Below are positions 51,424-64,000 of a stretch of DNA of 64,000 nt, in pieces (positions within the stretch are counted from its first letter, which is position 1; each line of letters starts with the position of its first letter). This DNA is from Toxotes chatareus (lineage: Eukaryota; Chordata; Actinopteri; Toxotidae): the NCBI GenBank assembly GCA_016801885.1, contig CM028897.1, positions 19,169,501 to 19,233,500 of the forward strand, read 5' to 3'. Made by a program: the position numbers and the translations under genes. The notes beneath the pieces were generated by a model. The model was not told where the DNA came from, made no database searches, and saw nothing but the letters and a program-made list of their open reading frames with translations.

Positions 51424-51545
51424 AATAAGCATCATGTCTGGAGGAAACCAGGCGCTGCTCATCATCTGCCCAATACCATCCCAATGGTGAAGCATTGTGG
51501 TGGGAGCATCATGCTGTGGGGCTGTTGTTCGGCAGCCAGCAGGGG
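51424..51545 (+). mobile_element. Tc1 transposase fragment
   Basis: ATGTCTGGAGGAAACCAGGC, CATCTGCCCAATACCATCCC and GAAGCATTGTGGTGGGAGCA, then ATCATGCTGTGGGGCTG, encode the middle of a fish Tc1-like transposase around its catalytic domain. Only about 120 bases remain. Confidence 0.8.
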
Positions 51546-52079
51546 GACAGAGACACTGGCACGAACAAGGTTATAAAAGAGCCCGTGAACACCACAGCTT
51601 TCTCAGTTTTAACCTGGGCTGTGTCTGATGCAACAAGGCTCCACACGATAAGGAATTAGATCAACAAGTCAGAAACCAGGCTGTGAGACTTCGTAAAGAT
51701 GGGAGAGCCCGGAATCGCTATAGGCTGAGGCTGTTGAGGGAACTCCCATGATGCACTGAGCACTTCTCTTTCTCTTCTTCTTTTTCTCTCCATGTATTTA
51801 TAGCACCCTCCTGTATGTCATTACCTTTGTGTCTTCTCTGTCCTGTAAGTTTGTGCTTTTACTCTCTGTCCTCATTCTGCAGGTCCCTCTGACATCTTAG
51901 CTGCAAGATTCTGATCTGCCACTACAACTCTTCATTATTAAATTTATTATTATCTCTGTTATTAAAAGTAGTATTAGTAATTGATGCTGGCGTCAGTCAC
52001 TGTCAATACCATTATCATCATTATAACAAGTGGTACAACAGTGCTTGAATACAACAGAATATACAGCTGTTCCTGGTCT

Positions 52080-52300
52080 CTCTCTTCTCTCTACCCCATT
52101 TTTCACCTCTCGACCCAACCAGTCGATGCAGACGGTTGGGCCCACCCTGAGTACTGAGTACAGTTGCTCCTGGTGGGAACTGCTGGGGTTCTCTCTGATA
52201 CTATAACGTCTTGGCAATACATACATGATCTCAAGTGCCTTGAGATCATGTATGTTATGATTTGGCTCTATGTAAATATAATTGAATTTAATTGAACTAC
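52080..52300 (+). repeat. Dispersed fish LINE-tail repeat
   Basis: CGACCCAACCAGTCGATGCA, CTGGGGTTCTCTCTGATACT and GATTTGGCTCTATGTAAATA followed by TAATTGAATTTAATTGAA match the reverse of the repeat at 23850-24060. It also has a short inverted repeat, CATGATCTCAAG and CTTGAGATCATG, at 52226-52251. Confidence 0.65.
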
Positions 52301-52384
52301 CAAAAACAGAAGGTGCAGTAGCTGCCCTTGGATAATGACGTCATGCGCAGTTGGCTATTTATGCAATCCTGCAAAAAACAAAAC

Positions 52385-52650
52385 AAAAAAAAAAAACAGA
52401 TGGGTAAGTGCTCCTCCACTGCAAGAACTGTAAGATTACAAAACCACAAGATTACACTTTGCCAAAGAAGACAAAAAGAAGCCTGTTGAATGTTGGCGGC
52501 ACATTCTTTGGTCTGACGAAACCAAAATAAATGTGTTTGAATCAGATGGGATCCAACATGTTTGGTGTGGACCTGGCTACGATCACCACAGTGACTGCAT
52601 AGTGCTGACCTTTAAACGTGGAGGAGGGAGTGTGCTGGTATAGGGCCGAA
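52385..52650 (+). mobile_element. Tc1 transposase fragment, catalytic domain
   Basis: The plus strand encodes HILWSDETKINVFESDG-like text (here FFGLTKPK / WSDETKI after a frameshift), then HVWCGPGYDHHSDC and KRGGGSVLVWGR, the catalytic region of a Tc1 transposase. It is broken by stops. Confidence 0.8.
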
Positions 52651-55600
52651 TGAGTGTGCGAGAAATAATTCTTTTATGGATTACAAAAAAAATGTGTACA
52701 ACTGTTTACAGGACACATCAAACTGCACACAGTGTTAATTATTATGCCTTTTAGTTTGAGTTTTGCTTTGATACAAAAACCACAGAGTGTGCGGTTCATT
52801 TAACACTAAAAAGAAGGAACATGTCATTTTGTCTGGTTTACACAATTTTGCACACAATTTATTTTGTAGAATAAACTACAGGGCTGAATAGATAATATAT
52901 TATTTTTAGTGAGAATAATCTACCCACACCAGCAACGGTCACTGCTTCAGATTTCATACACACACTCTGCTAACTGGCTTTTTACAGTGGTGTCAGGATT
53001 ATGATTGTCAATCAAAGATAAACCTACACAAAACAGTTGAGAATAGTAATTGTTGTCGGCACAAGAAACGCAAGTAGCCAAGGTAGCGTGATAAAGATTT
53101 GCCAAAATGTAAACAAACAGGCTAAAAACACAGAAATATGGACGGTTTCAAGTTCAATATTCAGTACTACTCATTTCCACTGGGACCATTAAACTTACTT
53201 TTTTTTTTTTTTAAGTCAAGGGTCAAATACAAATCAGCTTATTTAAATACAGATACCGCTTCTTTGTCTTACACCCACAGTATACACAGTTGTAATGGAA
53301 TATATACATACAAAAGACACATCATGTGGATAAGCATAATTATACTGGTGAAAATCACATCATGCAGCTGCTGTTTTAGTTAACAGAAGAAGAAAATGTC
53401 AGGTCCCCGGACAAAAAGAAATGTAACAAAAGTGCATGAGAAAAAAAAACAAAACAAAAAACATCAGAGAATGACATTAAAATATACAGTGAGAGAGATA
53501 ATTAAGGTCGACTTGTGCTTCTCAGCGAAGGTGTTACTTAAAAGAAAAACACAATTGGCTCAATTTATAACCTTTTGCTTTTTTTGAGGGGTTGAATTTG
53601 CACTTAGTGAAGATGCATCTCTTGGGGCGTCAGAGGCAAATGAGTGTGATAAAAAAGTAAAAGATCACCGTCCTTAACAGAGCTGTACAGGATGTCATCA
53701 TAATGCAAATACAGTTACATGTATCATGATATGAATATACCTACATGAAACTACTACATAGAGAACTGACAGGAGAGAGTAGAACTGCCTCCTGTACTCC
53801 TGGGAATGTGACTGATTACTGGAGGAATACCATTAGCCCAAAACACCATAACATCTCACATTAGGAATTAATTGAAAGAGAAATAGATACTGACAAAGAC
53901 AGAGCATCAGGAATCGGCCAGTCAAAGACTTACCAGTGGGAAAGAAAATTGGAATTAGCAGAACTGTCACAGAGAAAGGCAGAATAATAATGACACAAAA
54001 AAAAGAGAGAAAATGATGATGGAAAAATAAATAGAATTGTTAGACAGAGAGAACTAGGCTGGAGGGAGAGGTTGAGAGGCACAGAGAAATACTTTTGGAC
54101 AGATAGAGAAATAGGTTACGAAGAGCTTCAGCTCCTCCGAGAAACAGTAAGGAAAATGAAATGCTAATATTTAAGAGGAAAAGTGATCAGTCCCACCTGG
54201 GCCAGGGCTGTAATAGCCCACTGCATAATGCATGTAACCCAAATGAGCACACAGTGAGGGCCAAGGTTTTAATTTAAGTCCTCTGCTTTGTCGGTATCTA
54301 TTAGAGACAAGTTCTCTGGCGATCCCTCTGTGGGTTTAATTATCACAATAGAGGAAGGCGAGTAGATTGCTCTGCTTTGCTAGCTCTTTTCCAGGCTTTA
54401 CCCTGCTGGAGGCCGATAATATCCAACCAATCCCACCTACACACTCATGATGCTGCGGGGCATCTCTTACTAGGCTAATCCATGCCTCAAGAAGATATTT
54501 ACTGCCTTTTTTTGATCACTGTGATATGTTGTATTTGTGATGTGAAGTGGCAAAGTCCAAATATGTTCAACTATCCTGTAAAGCTAAATCTTACATACCC
54601 TAATTCCAGATAAGGACACGTTGAAATGAGACTTTTTACAGTGACTCAGTTATTTGCCAGAGTAGAGTACAGAATAATATATTATATTCCACAGATTAGG
54701 AAGTTCCAAAACTATAAGTGGAAATATCATGTAATGCTTTTGGAAGATGCCCATTTTCTAATTTGGGTACTGAAAGCACAGTTTGTAAGTTTTCAAGGCC
54801 GATGTTGGATTTGAAAGAGAACATACCTAGAGGTGAGGTTATTAAAATCTGGGCATTCCAAATCTGAATCCAAATCTGTTTTGAACTCCCAAATCTAATA
54901 ATATTGAAGTTCGCAGGGCAGTATGTAGCTTCACGCGTTGGTTTTATAAATGCACTGGAAATCAATACTTTTGTGTGCATTTATAGAAATTCCTTATTGG
55001 TTTTGAAACTTAGCAGTCAACATACTGATTTTGGACTTTGGATCTTGTTGACTTTCACAACCAAAATGTCAACCTCCAAATACCATATGTAACTCTGCTA
55101 AGTGATTTTTGAAGTTATCCCTTTTAAGCTTAACAAACTGGAAGTGGGATCTCTTTACACATTTATGTAAACTCCTTGTTGGTTTTCAAAGTTGCAGTAA
55201 TTAGTTTTGAAAGTCAATATATTCATTTTGGAAGCTCTTTCATCTTCCAGATCCACTGTATCCTTTTTGGGGTTTTTGGTTTCTGCAAGCAGCATCCAAA
55301 ACATATCCCACTAAGGTGACAGCAGTGATGGACTGGCCAGTCCCCAGATTTCCACACACAACTGTAGCGCTACCTGGGCTTTGCTAATTTTTACAGATGG
55401 CTCATCCGTGGCTGCAGTACAGCAGCAGCCACCCTTAAGCTTTCACACTGATAAACAATGTTCATTTCAGCAAATGACAAATGCTGCTGTCTTGTCAGGC
55501 CAGCCTCTGCCAGCTCTCCAGAACAAGTTTGGGTAAGTCTCTAATAGTATAAGTCATTCCCTGTTGCTTCAGTATAAAAGCAGAGCGGTAGACCAGTACT

Positions 55601-56934
55601 GGAGCTGAAAACAGGGACATGCTTTTGCTTGTAGGTCAGTTAATATACTGCACATGTCGTAAACTTCTGTCTCTTTACTAATTGTGGAGCTCAGAATACC
55701 TTAACAATGATTTTATGTAGTTCTCATGAAAATGTGTTGGAATCATCAATTTTAGTTCATTCAGAAGAAGAGCACTTACCCTATACAGCCAGTGCTATTA
55801 GCACCAGCTTGTTTGCTTTGAAGGTTAAAATTGTTCCCGTCATTAGTCATATACAAAACAACTTCCTCATTTTCATCTAAATCCCCTATTAGACATTAAA
55901 TAGCTCCAACAGTATATTTGTATTTGTTTGTTTATCTGTGTATCTGATGCCTGTACCACTGCAACAACACAGTAACGTGCTGCTCTTTGCAAATTGTAGA
56001 ATTTACATTATCAAATAACTTTGTTTTACATCTGCTCTCTTCATACAATGAATACATGTCTGTGCTCTGATTTCACTGCATTCTGGATATTCATGGCCCT
56101 GAAAAGCTTCAAGGCCAAACAGCTTCAAACAGCTGTTTTCCATTCTATTCAAGTGTGAAATTGCCTCTGGGGCTTTCAGTTGAAAGTTTATAGGTCAGTA
56201 GAATCTCTTGGTCTTTGGGTCATTTGGTCTCATGGGCATTTCAGTCTTTTTTTTTTTTTTCACACACACTCATTAAAAAACGGGTCTATTTATTTTTAAT
56301 GGCAGCTGATATTTTAACTCTAAGATGGCATTTGAGGTCATAGATTTACTTGCTAACAGCAACCAACCAGCACTGATAAATAGTAAGACCAATTTAATGG
56401 ACATTTTAACATCCAGGCCCTCAGACACACCCGCATAAACATCCACTGGCTAACTTGACATGTATTTAGCTTTTTTTATTATAACGCTCATATTTACCTT
56501 CAAACTGTACTGCTGGATTTGAAAGTCATGCCTCTTGATCCCATCTAAAGTTACATTTACTTCATACTCACAACAAAGTCAGAATGTGGAAAACAGTCAG
56601 TATACAAGCATGAAAACCCTGGATCTGGTTCAAAACGTGGTCCTCCTAATCATTTTTCTTCAAAGCTGCACATCCAGCGGACAGAACTGATTTCCTGCCA
56701 GTAATGCAAGAATTTCATTTGTGCAAAGAGACCTAATATAGTGTACATCACACCAAGTCTGTTAAAGTGAATGGGAAAGTCCTGCTGCGGACCTCACAGG
56801 TTTGCTGAAGAACTTGATTGGATTTAAGCTAAGGTCTCATAGTTCAGTTCATTTGGTGCAGGCCAGGGGAAAAAAAAATGTTGTTAGCTTGTAGTTCTGG
56901 TCTATGATCTCTGGTCGTTCTTATTACAAGCTAA

Positions 56935-57000
56935 GCAAGATCTGAAGACATCCTAGCCCACTAACCGCAGGGTCCTCGGTTCGATCCCCAGCTTACCATT
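56935..57000 (+). repeat. tRNA-like SINE head fragment
   Basis: CCACTAACCGCAGGGTCCTC followed by GGTTCGATCCCCAGC contains a good B box (GGTTCGATCC). No A box and no tRNA cloverleaf is seen, so it is most likely the relic of a tRNA-derived SINE and not a tRNA gene. Confidence 0.45.
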
Positions 57001-57490
57001 TATTTATGTTCTCTGGTGCCACAGAGAACAGAGGAAAAAGAACTGATTCTGGGCTTTAACAGTAAAACCTGCAACCGAACCCTGTGTGTAATAAAAGTGA
57101 CGAACAGGCAGAAGAAAAAAATGTGTTAAAAGACGTGTTTTAACACTGTAATATGTGTGGAAAGTTACTGTGTGTGACTGTGTTTGTCATTTCAATCACT
57201 CTTTAATGACTTTATGTTTACAGGTCTTGGCCCCTTTGTAATAAGCCAGAATGAACATGAACCAGACCAGAACTAAAAAGCAATAAGAGACTTTTTTTCC
57301 CTTCATCTCGACCAAATGAACCAAACTACAGGTTTGATTCCCTTTTAGGTTTAATCTGTAAATACGTTATGAAATATTGTACCAGAAAGAAGCAGATACA
57401 TGTGTAAACTGTGTTAACATCACACTCGTACTTATTTTCTGCTGTGACTCTTTATGCTGATAAGAGCTTAAGTGGTTGAAGGAGAGCACG

Positions 57491-57492
<2 letters not shown>

Positions 57493-57532
<40 letters not shown>
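57493..57532. repeat. (GT)20 microsatellite
   Basis: An uninterrupted GT run. Confidence 0.95.
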
Positions 57533-57534
<2 letters not shown>

Positions 57535-59691
57535 GCCAAAGCAAAGCAGAGGCAGATAGGCTGTCAAAATGATTAATTCCCTGTTTGAATGACCCCATCT
57601 ACTCTCATTCTCTTACCTTTCTTTTCTTTTCTCTTCCAACCTCATTCTCCCTCATCACTTTGCTTCCCTCCTCTACCTAATCACTACTTCCTTTTGGCTG
57701 GTCTTCTTTTCTTTCTCCTCCTCCGTTTTATTTCACTTGGCCCTCTCTTGACCAACCTTCTTGTCAAGTCAAAGGTCAGTTCCATACATGCTTCCTTTGT
57801 TCATCAGTTTGTTGTGTCTTTTATCTTTGCTATGATGATCATTTCCAGCTGTATGTGTTTGTGAAACCTGGGGAACTTTCAAATCTTTATATTACTGTCT
57901 TGAGGAATTTTAGTGGAGTTTCTTGTAGCTAAATCACAACAAGTCACACGTTTGAGATATTACAGCGGCAACTTAGATTCTCTGTAGAAGCTAGAAGCCA
58001 CAGCACGTCTACAGCTGGTTCAAAATTCCACTCTTACAACTATTACTAACTTCTGTGACTTATATTACTTATTTAAGTTGTTTAAAAAAAATAAAAACAA
58101 AAAGATGCCTTGTTTTTTAAGGCATCTGTGTTCCAAACAGCAGTGAAAATGTATCAACAGCAGGGCTGATTAACATTCAACATTATTTTGATTTACATAA
58201 CTTTATTACATTTTATTTAGAAATAAAATCTTGGGGGGGGGGGGTGTTTATGTAAGAAATTGGCGCTGGAGCACATCGTCTGGCACTCACAAGCTCTTCA
58301 AGGCAAAGTTCAAATTAGATCAAATGGATCATGCAAATGTAACAGTCACTAATTACAAACACAGAGGAAACTGTAATTTGTCTCTTGGCCCTGAGAATCC
58401 AGCTCTGCTCCTCCTCTGACAGAACTCTCTGGGTGTAATTATTTAATGCCACATCAACATTAAATGAAATTTAATAAAGAAATTCAAATTGTCTCTTGGA
58501 TAGTTAATGAGAGATTGTTGTCACGGAGCTGTGTGAAATGAGTGCGTGCATGTCTCTACGTGTGAACATGTGTGTGTGTGTCTTTGTGTACCGCAGCAGT
58601 GTATGAGATAGGATATGACTAATGAACTGTCAAACACACACGCACGCACACACACGCACCCGTACTGTCCAACCTATTAGTAAAATGTCAGCATGCTGCA
58701 GATCATTCAAAGTCTATGTGAAGACAGTTATTTGTCATATTTGAAGGTCTTATCACACCTTGCTGTGAAATCTCCCTGCTCCACATGTGAAGGTGCCTCT
58801 GTCGCTGTGTCGGATGTAAATGAAGCTGATGGCCTTTGCAGAGCTGCGTGGTCACAGGTTGATATGTAACAGACCGCAGGGTGATGTGAGCTGTTGATTG
58901 ACTTTTAATGACCATCCATCACTGAAACCATCTTATCCGCTTGTGCAAACTGACGGATGGCAGCCGACCTACAGAGCAAATGTGACACTCTTTCAAAAGA
59001 ATAATGGGCAGGTTAGTTGCGGATTAAGTAAGCATTTATATTGTGAGCTGTCCGGTCGACTGCGATTTGATAAACGCCACCTCAGCCTTCGCTGCTTCCT
59101 CCTCGTCCCCCCAAAGAACAAACTCTCTGCATCGATCAGCTGACTGACAAACAAACCTTGAAGTAATTGTGCTTCTGTGGAATTAGAACATGTGAAATCT
59201 CTTTCTGTGCTCCTTGCACACAACTACAACTACAGACTTCAAATTCTCCACATTAAACATAAGTTATTAGGTTCATTGAAGCTGGAATTCAGACAGTCCC
59301 ATGCTTGACTTTGCTCTAGACCTGCAAATCACTAATTCAGGCCCTGTTCAGGAAAACAGGTGTGCGAACAGATGTGAAGGCCTTGCTTAAACATCCCATT
59401 TGTACTTCATGAGACACCAAACGTACAAGCTCTTCAGCTGAGTTTGCGCAGTACTCAGTTTGTGTGTGCCTGCATATCCATATGAGTGTGTGAAAACACT
59501 GAGGATTCCTGTATAAATGTATGTAAAAGCATCCTGTGCACTTCCAAGCAACAATGGAATCTGCTGCTGAAAGCAGGAGCCAAAACAGCCAATCTGTTGT
59601 GCAACAGCTTCGGAGCAAACTCACGTACAAGAAGCTAGAACACAGTAGAGGTTAGCCTGGATAACTCAATAACACAGGTGCACACTACTCT

Positions 59692-59928
59692 ACACACACA
59701 CACACACACACACAAGCAAAGTCAAATGTAACAAGTCTTGACTTTAACCTGCACATGCACCCACAAGCGATTCATAGCCACACAAACGCGTGCTCTGGCA
59801 TTTGCCCTCACTTTTTGCTCTCATTTCTCACACACAGACTCACTTTCACCATACACATGCTTTCCATCTCTCTCTCTCTTCTCAGCATACACCCAACACA
59901 CACACACACGCGCACACACACACACACA
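59692..59928. repeat. Cluster of (CA)n microsatellites
   Basis: CA runs at 59692-59714 and 59896-59928 (the latter with a CGCG interruption) with C/T- and CA-rich sequence between. Frames over it are repeat translation. Confidence 0.85.
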
Positions 59929-61305
59929 CTCGCCAGGACAGATGGCTATGAGCTCTTGCTCAGCAGATGCACAAGAGCATTAATCATGAAACAAGACTCA
60001 AACAGAGGATTTAACTCTTACCACAGTTGTGCTGCTTCCTGTAAAGAGACCAGATTAATTTGTCTTTTGAAGATCAGTGACAGTCACGTCCTCGCATCAG
60101 ACCAAAAAAAGGAACTGCTTATTTGAAGACTCATCTGATCTGTGAGACAAAATACTGCAATTTCCTCAGATGTCAAGAGTTGGCGGGGAAGGAAAGCAGA
60201 TTACGAAGCCAAATCTTGCCAATGGCTGATTAATGAATATAGTTATAAAACAATCTAGCAGTGTACATATACTGGGGTGACACATTGCAGTAATAATGTG
60301 AAATCGCATTCGCGAACTCTGTGGTCCTGTGTAGCACAGAGGATTAACACTGGCAAAATTAACAGTATTCCTCCCACCAGGTGCAGCTCACAGTCCAATT
60401 TATGCACACATGGTAATGTGAGACTCTTTGGATAAAAATGGCGTGTGATTAGTTTAACTCTGGCCAGTAGCCTGATCAGTTGGCACTCACACTCAGAGTC
60501 AGTTCATTGTGATAGTTCTTGGGTATGATGAAATACTGCAGCTTAGAAATCCTCTGTAGCAGAGGTAAATGAGCAGAGATGTACAGAAACAAAACAGATC
60601 CAGGACGTTTGCAGTATGTTTTCTTTTCTGTATGTATATGCTGACCCATGTAAAAACACTTGCACTCGTTGATTTCTACATGGGTGGGACCTCTGTCGTT
60701 TGTAAATGTATTTACTTCAAATTTCATAGCCCCACTACTAAATAATTAAACCCCCAGCTGCCACTGACAAGGCAAAATCTCTCATGGTGCCGATAGAGTT
60801 GAGAGGTCACAGTTAGCACAGAGGCGGCTGTAATAACAACAGGACAGAGAGGACTGAACACTCACAGTGTGACTTCAGAAGAGATTGTTGGTGAGTTTTA
60901 TGGATATGGACAAAACTAATGTAAGAATTTTGTGATGCTCAAGTGGTATTATGGCTCTGAGGAGGAATTATCACTGCACATATGAAATTCTTCATCCTGC
61001 AAGATAACTCTTATCAGACACTGTATAATAATAGGAAAACAGTCCTTCTAGCTGGCCTCTCAAGAGAGGTTAATTGAAATTATGAGTATTATTAATCTTG
61101 TGATTTTTATTTTATGGAAGCACATCCCTTTAACAGTCTTAATTACTGAATGCTAAGTGCAGATCTTTTAAGATTCCAGGTTAAGTGACTGAGGTGTAAG
61201 CAAGACAGTACAAACAAATACAAACAAGCTCAGTTTAGGTGCAGACAAATACTACTGCTGATATGCAGCATGCAGATATGCATATCAACACCACTATCAT
61301 CACTG

Positions 61306-61350
61306 CATCTATCTATCTATCTATCTATCCATCTATCCATCTATCTATCG
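61306..61350. repeat. (ATCT)n microsatellite
   Basis: About eleven ATCT units with two ATCC variants. Confidence 0.93.
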
Positions 61351-61614
61351 AAATTGACATTTTGCTATTGCTTCATAGCCAACGTTAGCATCAACAGTTG
61401 TTTACTTGCAAGTCTTAATTCCTTTTCTCAACAAGAAATGTCTGATGAACTAACGCTGTATTGGTGGACTGCTAAGAGTGCCAGGATGTGAAGATGACAG
61501 GTGATGAATGAATGGGCCAGAATCAGGACAGGACAGGGTCTGATGAGGAGAGGTTCCTCAGCTCAAAGTCCTTTTGTTTTTATCTTCTACCTTCTACCAG
61601 CTTTGAAAAATTCT

Positions 61615-61690
61615 GGGGGGGGGGGGGGCAGAGACAGTCCCCTGCTGTCAAGGGACAGCAAAGGGACGGTCCCCTGCTGTCAAGGGACAG
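61615..61690. repeat. G14 run followed by a 32-bp-spaced direct repeat
   Basis: Fourteen G (61615-61628) are followed by two identical 22-base copies at 61637-61658 and 61669-61690, starting GTCCCCTGCTGTC and ending AAGGGACAG. Each copy can pair GTCCC with GGGAC. Confidence 0.9.
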
Positions 61691-64000
61691 GGCGGCTCTA
61701 CTTCAGCAAGTTGTTACTGAACATGTTATTGTTATTAGAATCACAGAATTTCTGATATCGCATTTCCAGTTATAGATTTAGCATTTTGAGACTTATACAG
61801 AATATACAGAACACAATATTTCAGTATTTAAATAAGATAAAAATGATTTACGCCTGCTGACTTTAGGACAGTGGAATAAAAGTGCAACTAATACAGAAAG
61901 ATTTTTTTACATGCTTTTACATGCACACACACTAACAAACAGTAATGAATGCTGTGAGACAGCATCTACAAAATCTAAAGTAAAACTACATTTAGGAGTC
62001 CATACGATTCAGTTCTCTGTTGGACTGTCTGCTCTTCGAAGCTTCAGGGGAATTTCCTCTGCACCAGCTTACCAAGTATCTGCACTGCTACACTTGATTT
62101 TTTTTTTTTTTTTCCAGAAAGACCAATAAAAGAAATGCTGATTGCACTGAGAAGGTAGTGGCACAGAGGCTAGGCCAGATCCACACTGCTCTGAGGACCG
62201 GCACATCCGTGCTTCTGTCTGAGGAATTCTCTTTATGTTACAGACATCAAATGAACTTCAGTTCCTAGAATGGGTCAAGCTCCAGAAACACTGGATTCCC
62301 CAGTTGCTTTGATGTAACTTGACAGCATCTTCCATGGTGGATGCCTATGTTTTTCAAACTCCACACCTTCGGTTTAAAACACAGGTTTCCTGTTGGACTT
62401 TTTTTTTTTTTTTGTCTCCGAGCCCAAGCCGAGATAATCCTGATCGTCAAGTTTTGAGCATGACGTTTATTCTTGAACTGAGACAGGATTTCTGATCTTC
62501 CCCATATACAACCACTTGTTGACATGTCACGACAGGTTCACATTTATTTCATATCCTTATATTTATGTTGACACCTGACAAAGCTCCACTAGCTGAATGA
62601 AGTGCAGATGTGGCTGAAAGCTTCAAGACGCAAGTAAATAGACAGTTTCACATCACTGGGGACATATTCTGAGACTTCTAAGACATTATACAACTGTTCT
62701 CAAGGACAGAAGAGTACTCTCTATGGCAAGTACACTGATCCTAATGCGTAAAAAAGGCTTACGGTCAGAGTTAAGTGGAGTACCCCTTTAATCAGAATCT
62801 ACAGCAGTTTGGGGCATTAAGGAGCCTGCTGATTAGGGAGAACAGCCTTCAAGAGCCGGGGTTAAAGCACAGCTGTGCATCTTCAAACACCTAAGAAAAC
62901 ATCTAAATTCATCTAACTAAGTCCAAAATTGATCTCCTGTGATACAGATAATCAATGCAAGAGAATTTAAACTTGAAAGAAAACATTATTTGCAGACAAT
63001 AAACCTCCAAGAACACACAAGCAGTTGCGCTAAAAGCATCCCACTCCAGAAATCTAGATATACTGGGAAAGAGCCAGAGCGCATGGTTTCACAATTCATC
63101 AAGCAGTTCTGAGAAAATCCTACATTACTCTCCCATCATACAGCTGGCCTGGCTGCCACAAAAGAATTGAAAATTTGGACCCATTGTTAAATAAAGAAGC
63201 ACACAGCCTGCAATAAAACATCTGTGTAAAACCATCCCACTGGACAGGTCCAGTTAAGCCTAGCGAGGTAAGCAGCATGGACTGTGGATTTGATGCATGG
63301 CAGGATTAAGCAGCCCCCCCCCTCCAGAACCTCACTGTGAGCACAGCACTCTGTCTGAAACTATTTTGGACAGGAACCCCCCGGGGGATGGAAAGGTGCT
63401 AAGAGTTTTTACAGCATAAAGTCTGAGGCTGTTAATGTCTCAGTCCCTGATCTGAACACAGGCCTGGACACATTACACCATTATAACATCCCATTTTATT
63501 ATAGACTCATGTTCAAGTCGTTAGAGTGAAACTGAAAAATGCTGCTACAGATCACTGCTATGGACTGGCCAGGGTCTGCAGCTGTGTTTCAACCAGTGAC
63601 GGAAAGGGACTACGTACAGTTACCCAAGTATTGGACTATATTCATGTACTTTGATGCCACTTTAAACACAAGTATTCACAACACAACTGAAACCGTGGCT
63701 TAAACAACAACAAACATGTGAACACTGAACAACATTTAACTGGATTCTCTTGTCAAACCTATGCTTATGTATTTTATTTATACACACCTACAAGTCCTTG
63801 TATATACAGACATGTACAATGCATACAAACGCATACACACGTGTACAGAGTCTGTTTCATCTGTTCGATCTACTTGTGTGTGTGTGGCCGGGGACATCAG
63901 CCGCCATGTTCTCCTCCAGCTCTTCACTTACTGTGTCTGTCTGCTGGTTCGTGCTGAGCAGATGATGTACAGTGTGTCTATCAGAGCTTTACCTCTGAAC

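Larger units (their letters stand above)
47709..64000 (-). other. ca10: Upstream ca10 intron (at least 16.3 kb), no further exon recognised
   Basis: The exon at 47523-47708 starts at residue 94, so more exons must lie upstream on the minus strand. I looked for the conserved strings (QSPVNI, WGLVN, NTGGRK) and found none to the window end. The stretch holds repeats and microsatellites only. CA10 introns are very long in vertebrates, so this is expected. Confidence 0.65.

Noticed and set aside
52226..52251. Perfect inverted repeat CATGATCTCAAG / CTTGAGATCATG as a possible regulatory hairpin
   Set aside because: It falls inside a LINE-tail repeat, in the segment that normally reads CCTTGAGATGACT, so it is more likely a chance or slippage product of the repeat.
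56979..56992. B-box-like GGTTCGATCCCC suggesting a tRNA gene
   Set aside because: There is no A box at the right distance, no acceptor stem and no cloverleaf. A tRNA-derived SINE relic is the better explanation.
47709..64000. Search for the next upstream ca10 exon
   Set aside because: No minus-strand match to QSPVNI, WGLVN or NTGGRK with splice sites was found by eye. The exon is probably beyond the window, though a divergent short exon could have been missed.

Overview
The window is a 64-kb piece of a vertebrate nuclear chromosome, almost certainly from a ray-finned and probably percomorph fish. Coding sequence is carried by short exons with GT/AG introns, and an RPL23 exon set encodes a protein that matches the vertebrate sequence as I recall it. 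The background is full of fish-typical repeats: Tc1/mariner relics, a hAT element, Penelope-like relics, LINE tails and many (CA)n tracts. There are no prokaryotic-style operons. Nearly every long open frame in the window is chance, repeat or microsatellite translation.

Layout, left to right. (1) At 886-3420 (+) lie the last two coding exons of a von Willebrand factor C gene of the brorin (VWC2/VWC2L) family; its 5' exons lie outside the window. (2) At 6590-11150 (-) is a complete five-exon rpl23 gene encoding ribosomal protein uL14, with a TATA-like box and a 5'TOP-like pyrimidine start. Three of its four introns each hold a sense-strand copy of an H/ACA snoRNA that fits SNORA21, the known RPL23 intronic snoRNA. 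The intron-1 copy sits in a 292-bp duplicate of intron-2 sequence bracketed by a 42-bp direct repeat. (3) At 12029-12327 (-) is a full-length 7SL (SRP) RNA gene, with an ATF/CRE-like site at the expected upstream position but no T-run terminator. (4) From 12.4 to 31.5 kb there is no gene I can support; it holds repeats, including a 430-bp hAT element with a perfect 8-bp target duplication, a Tc1/mariner relic, a Penelope-like relic and an AT-rich tandem repeat. (5) From 31569 to 47708 (-) are the last six coding exons of ca10 (carbonic anhydrase-related protein X), 235 codons, equal to human CA10 residues 94-328 as I recall that protein. The last coding exon holds only 23 coding bases. The 5' exons lie upstream beyond 47.7 kb, and the rest of the window appears to be intron.

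The genes are independent units. rpl23, its snoRNAs and 7SL form a compact 6-kb cluster of translation and secretion genes on one strand. The VWC gene and rpl23 converge with about 3.2 kb between their stop codons. The most interesting items are the divergent VWC gene (a possible third brorin paralogue with two cysteines lost and a new tail), the recent templated insertion that added a snoRNA copy to rpl23 intron 1, and the promoter-bearing 7SL locus without a usual terminator.
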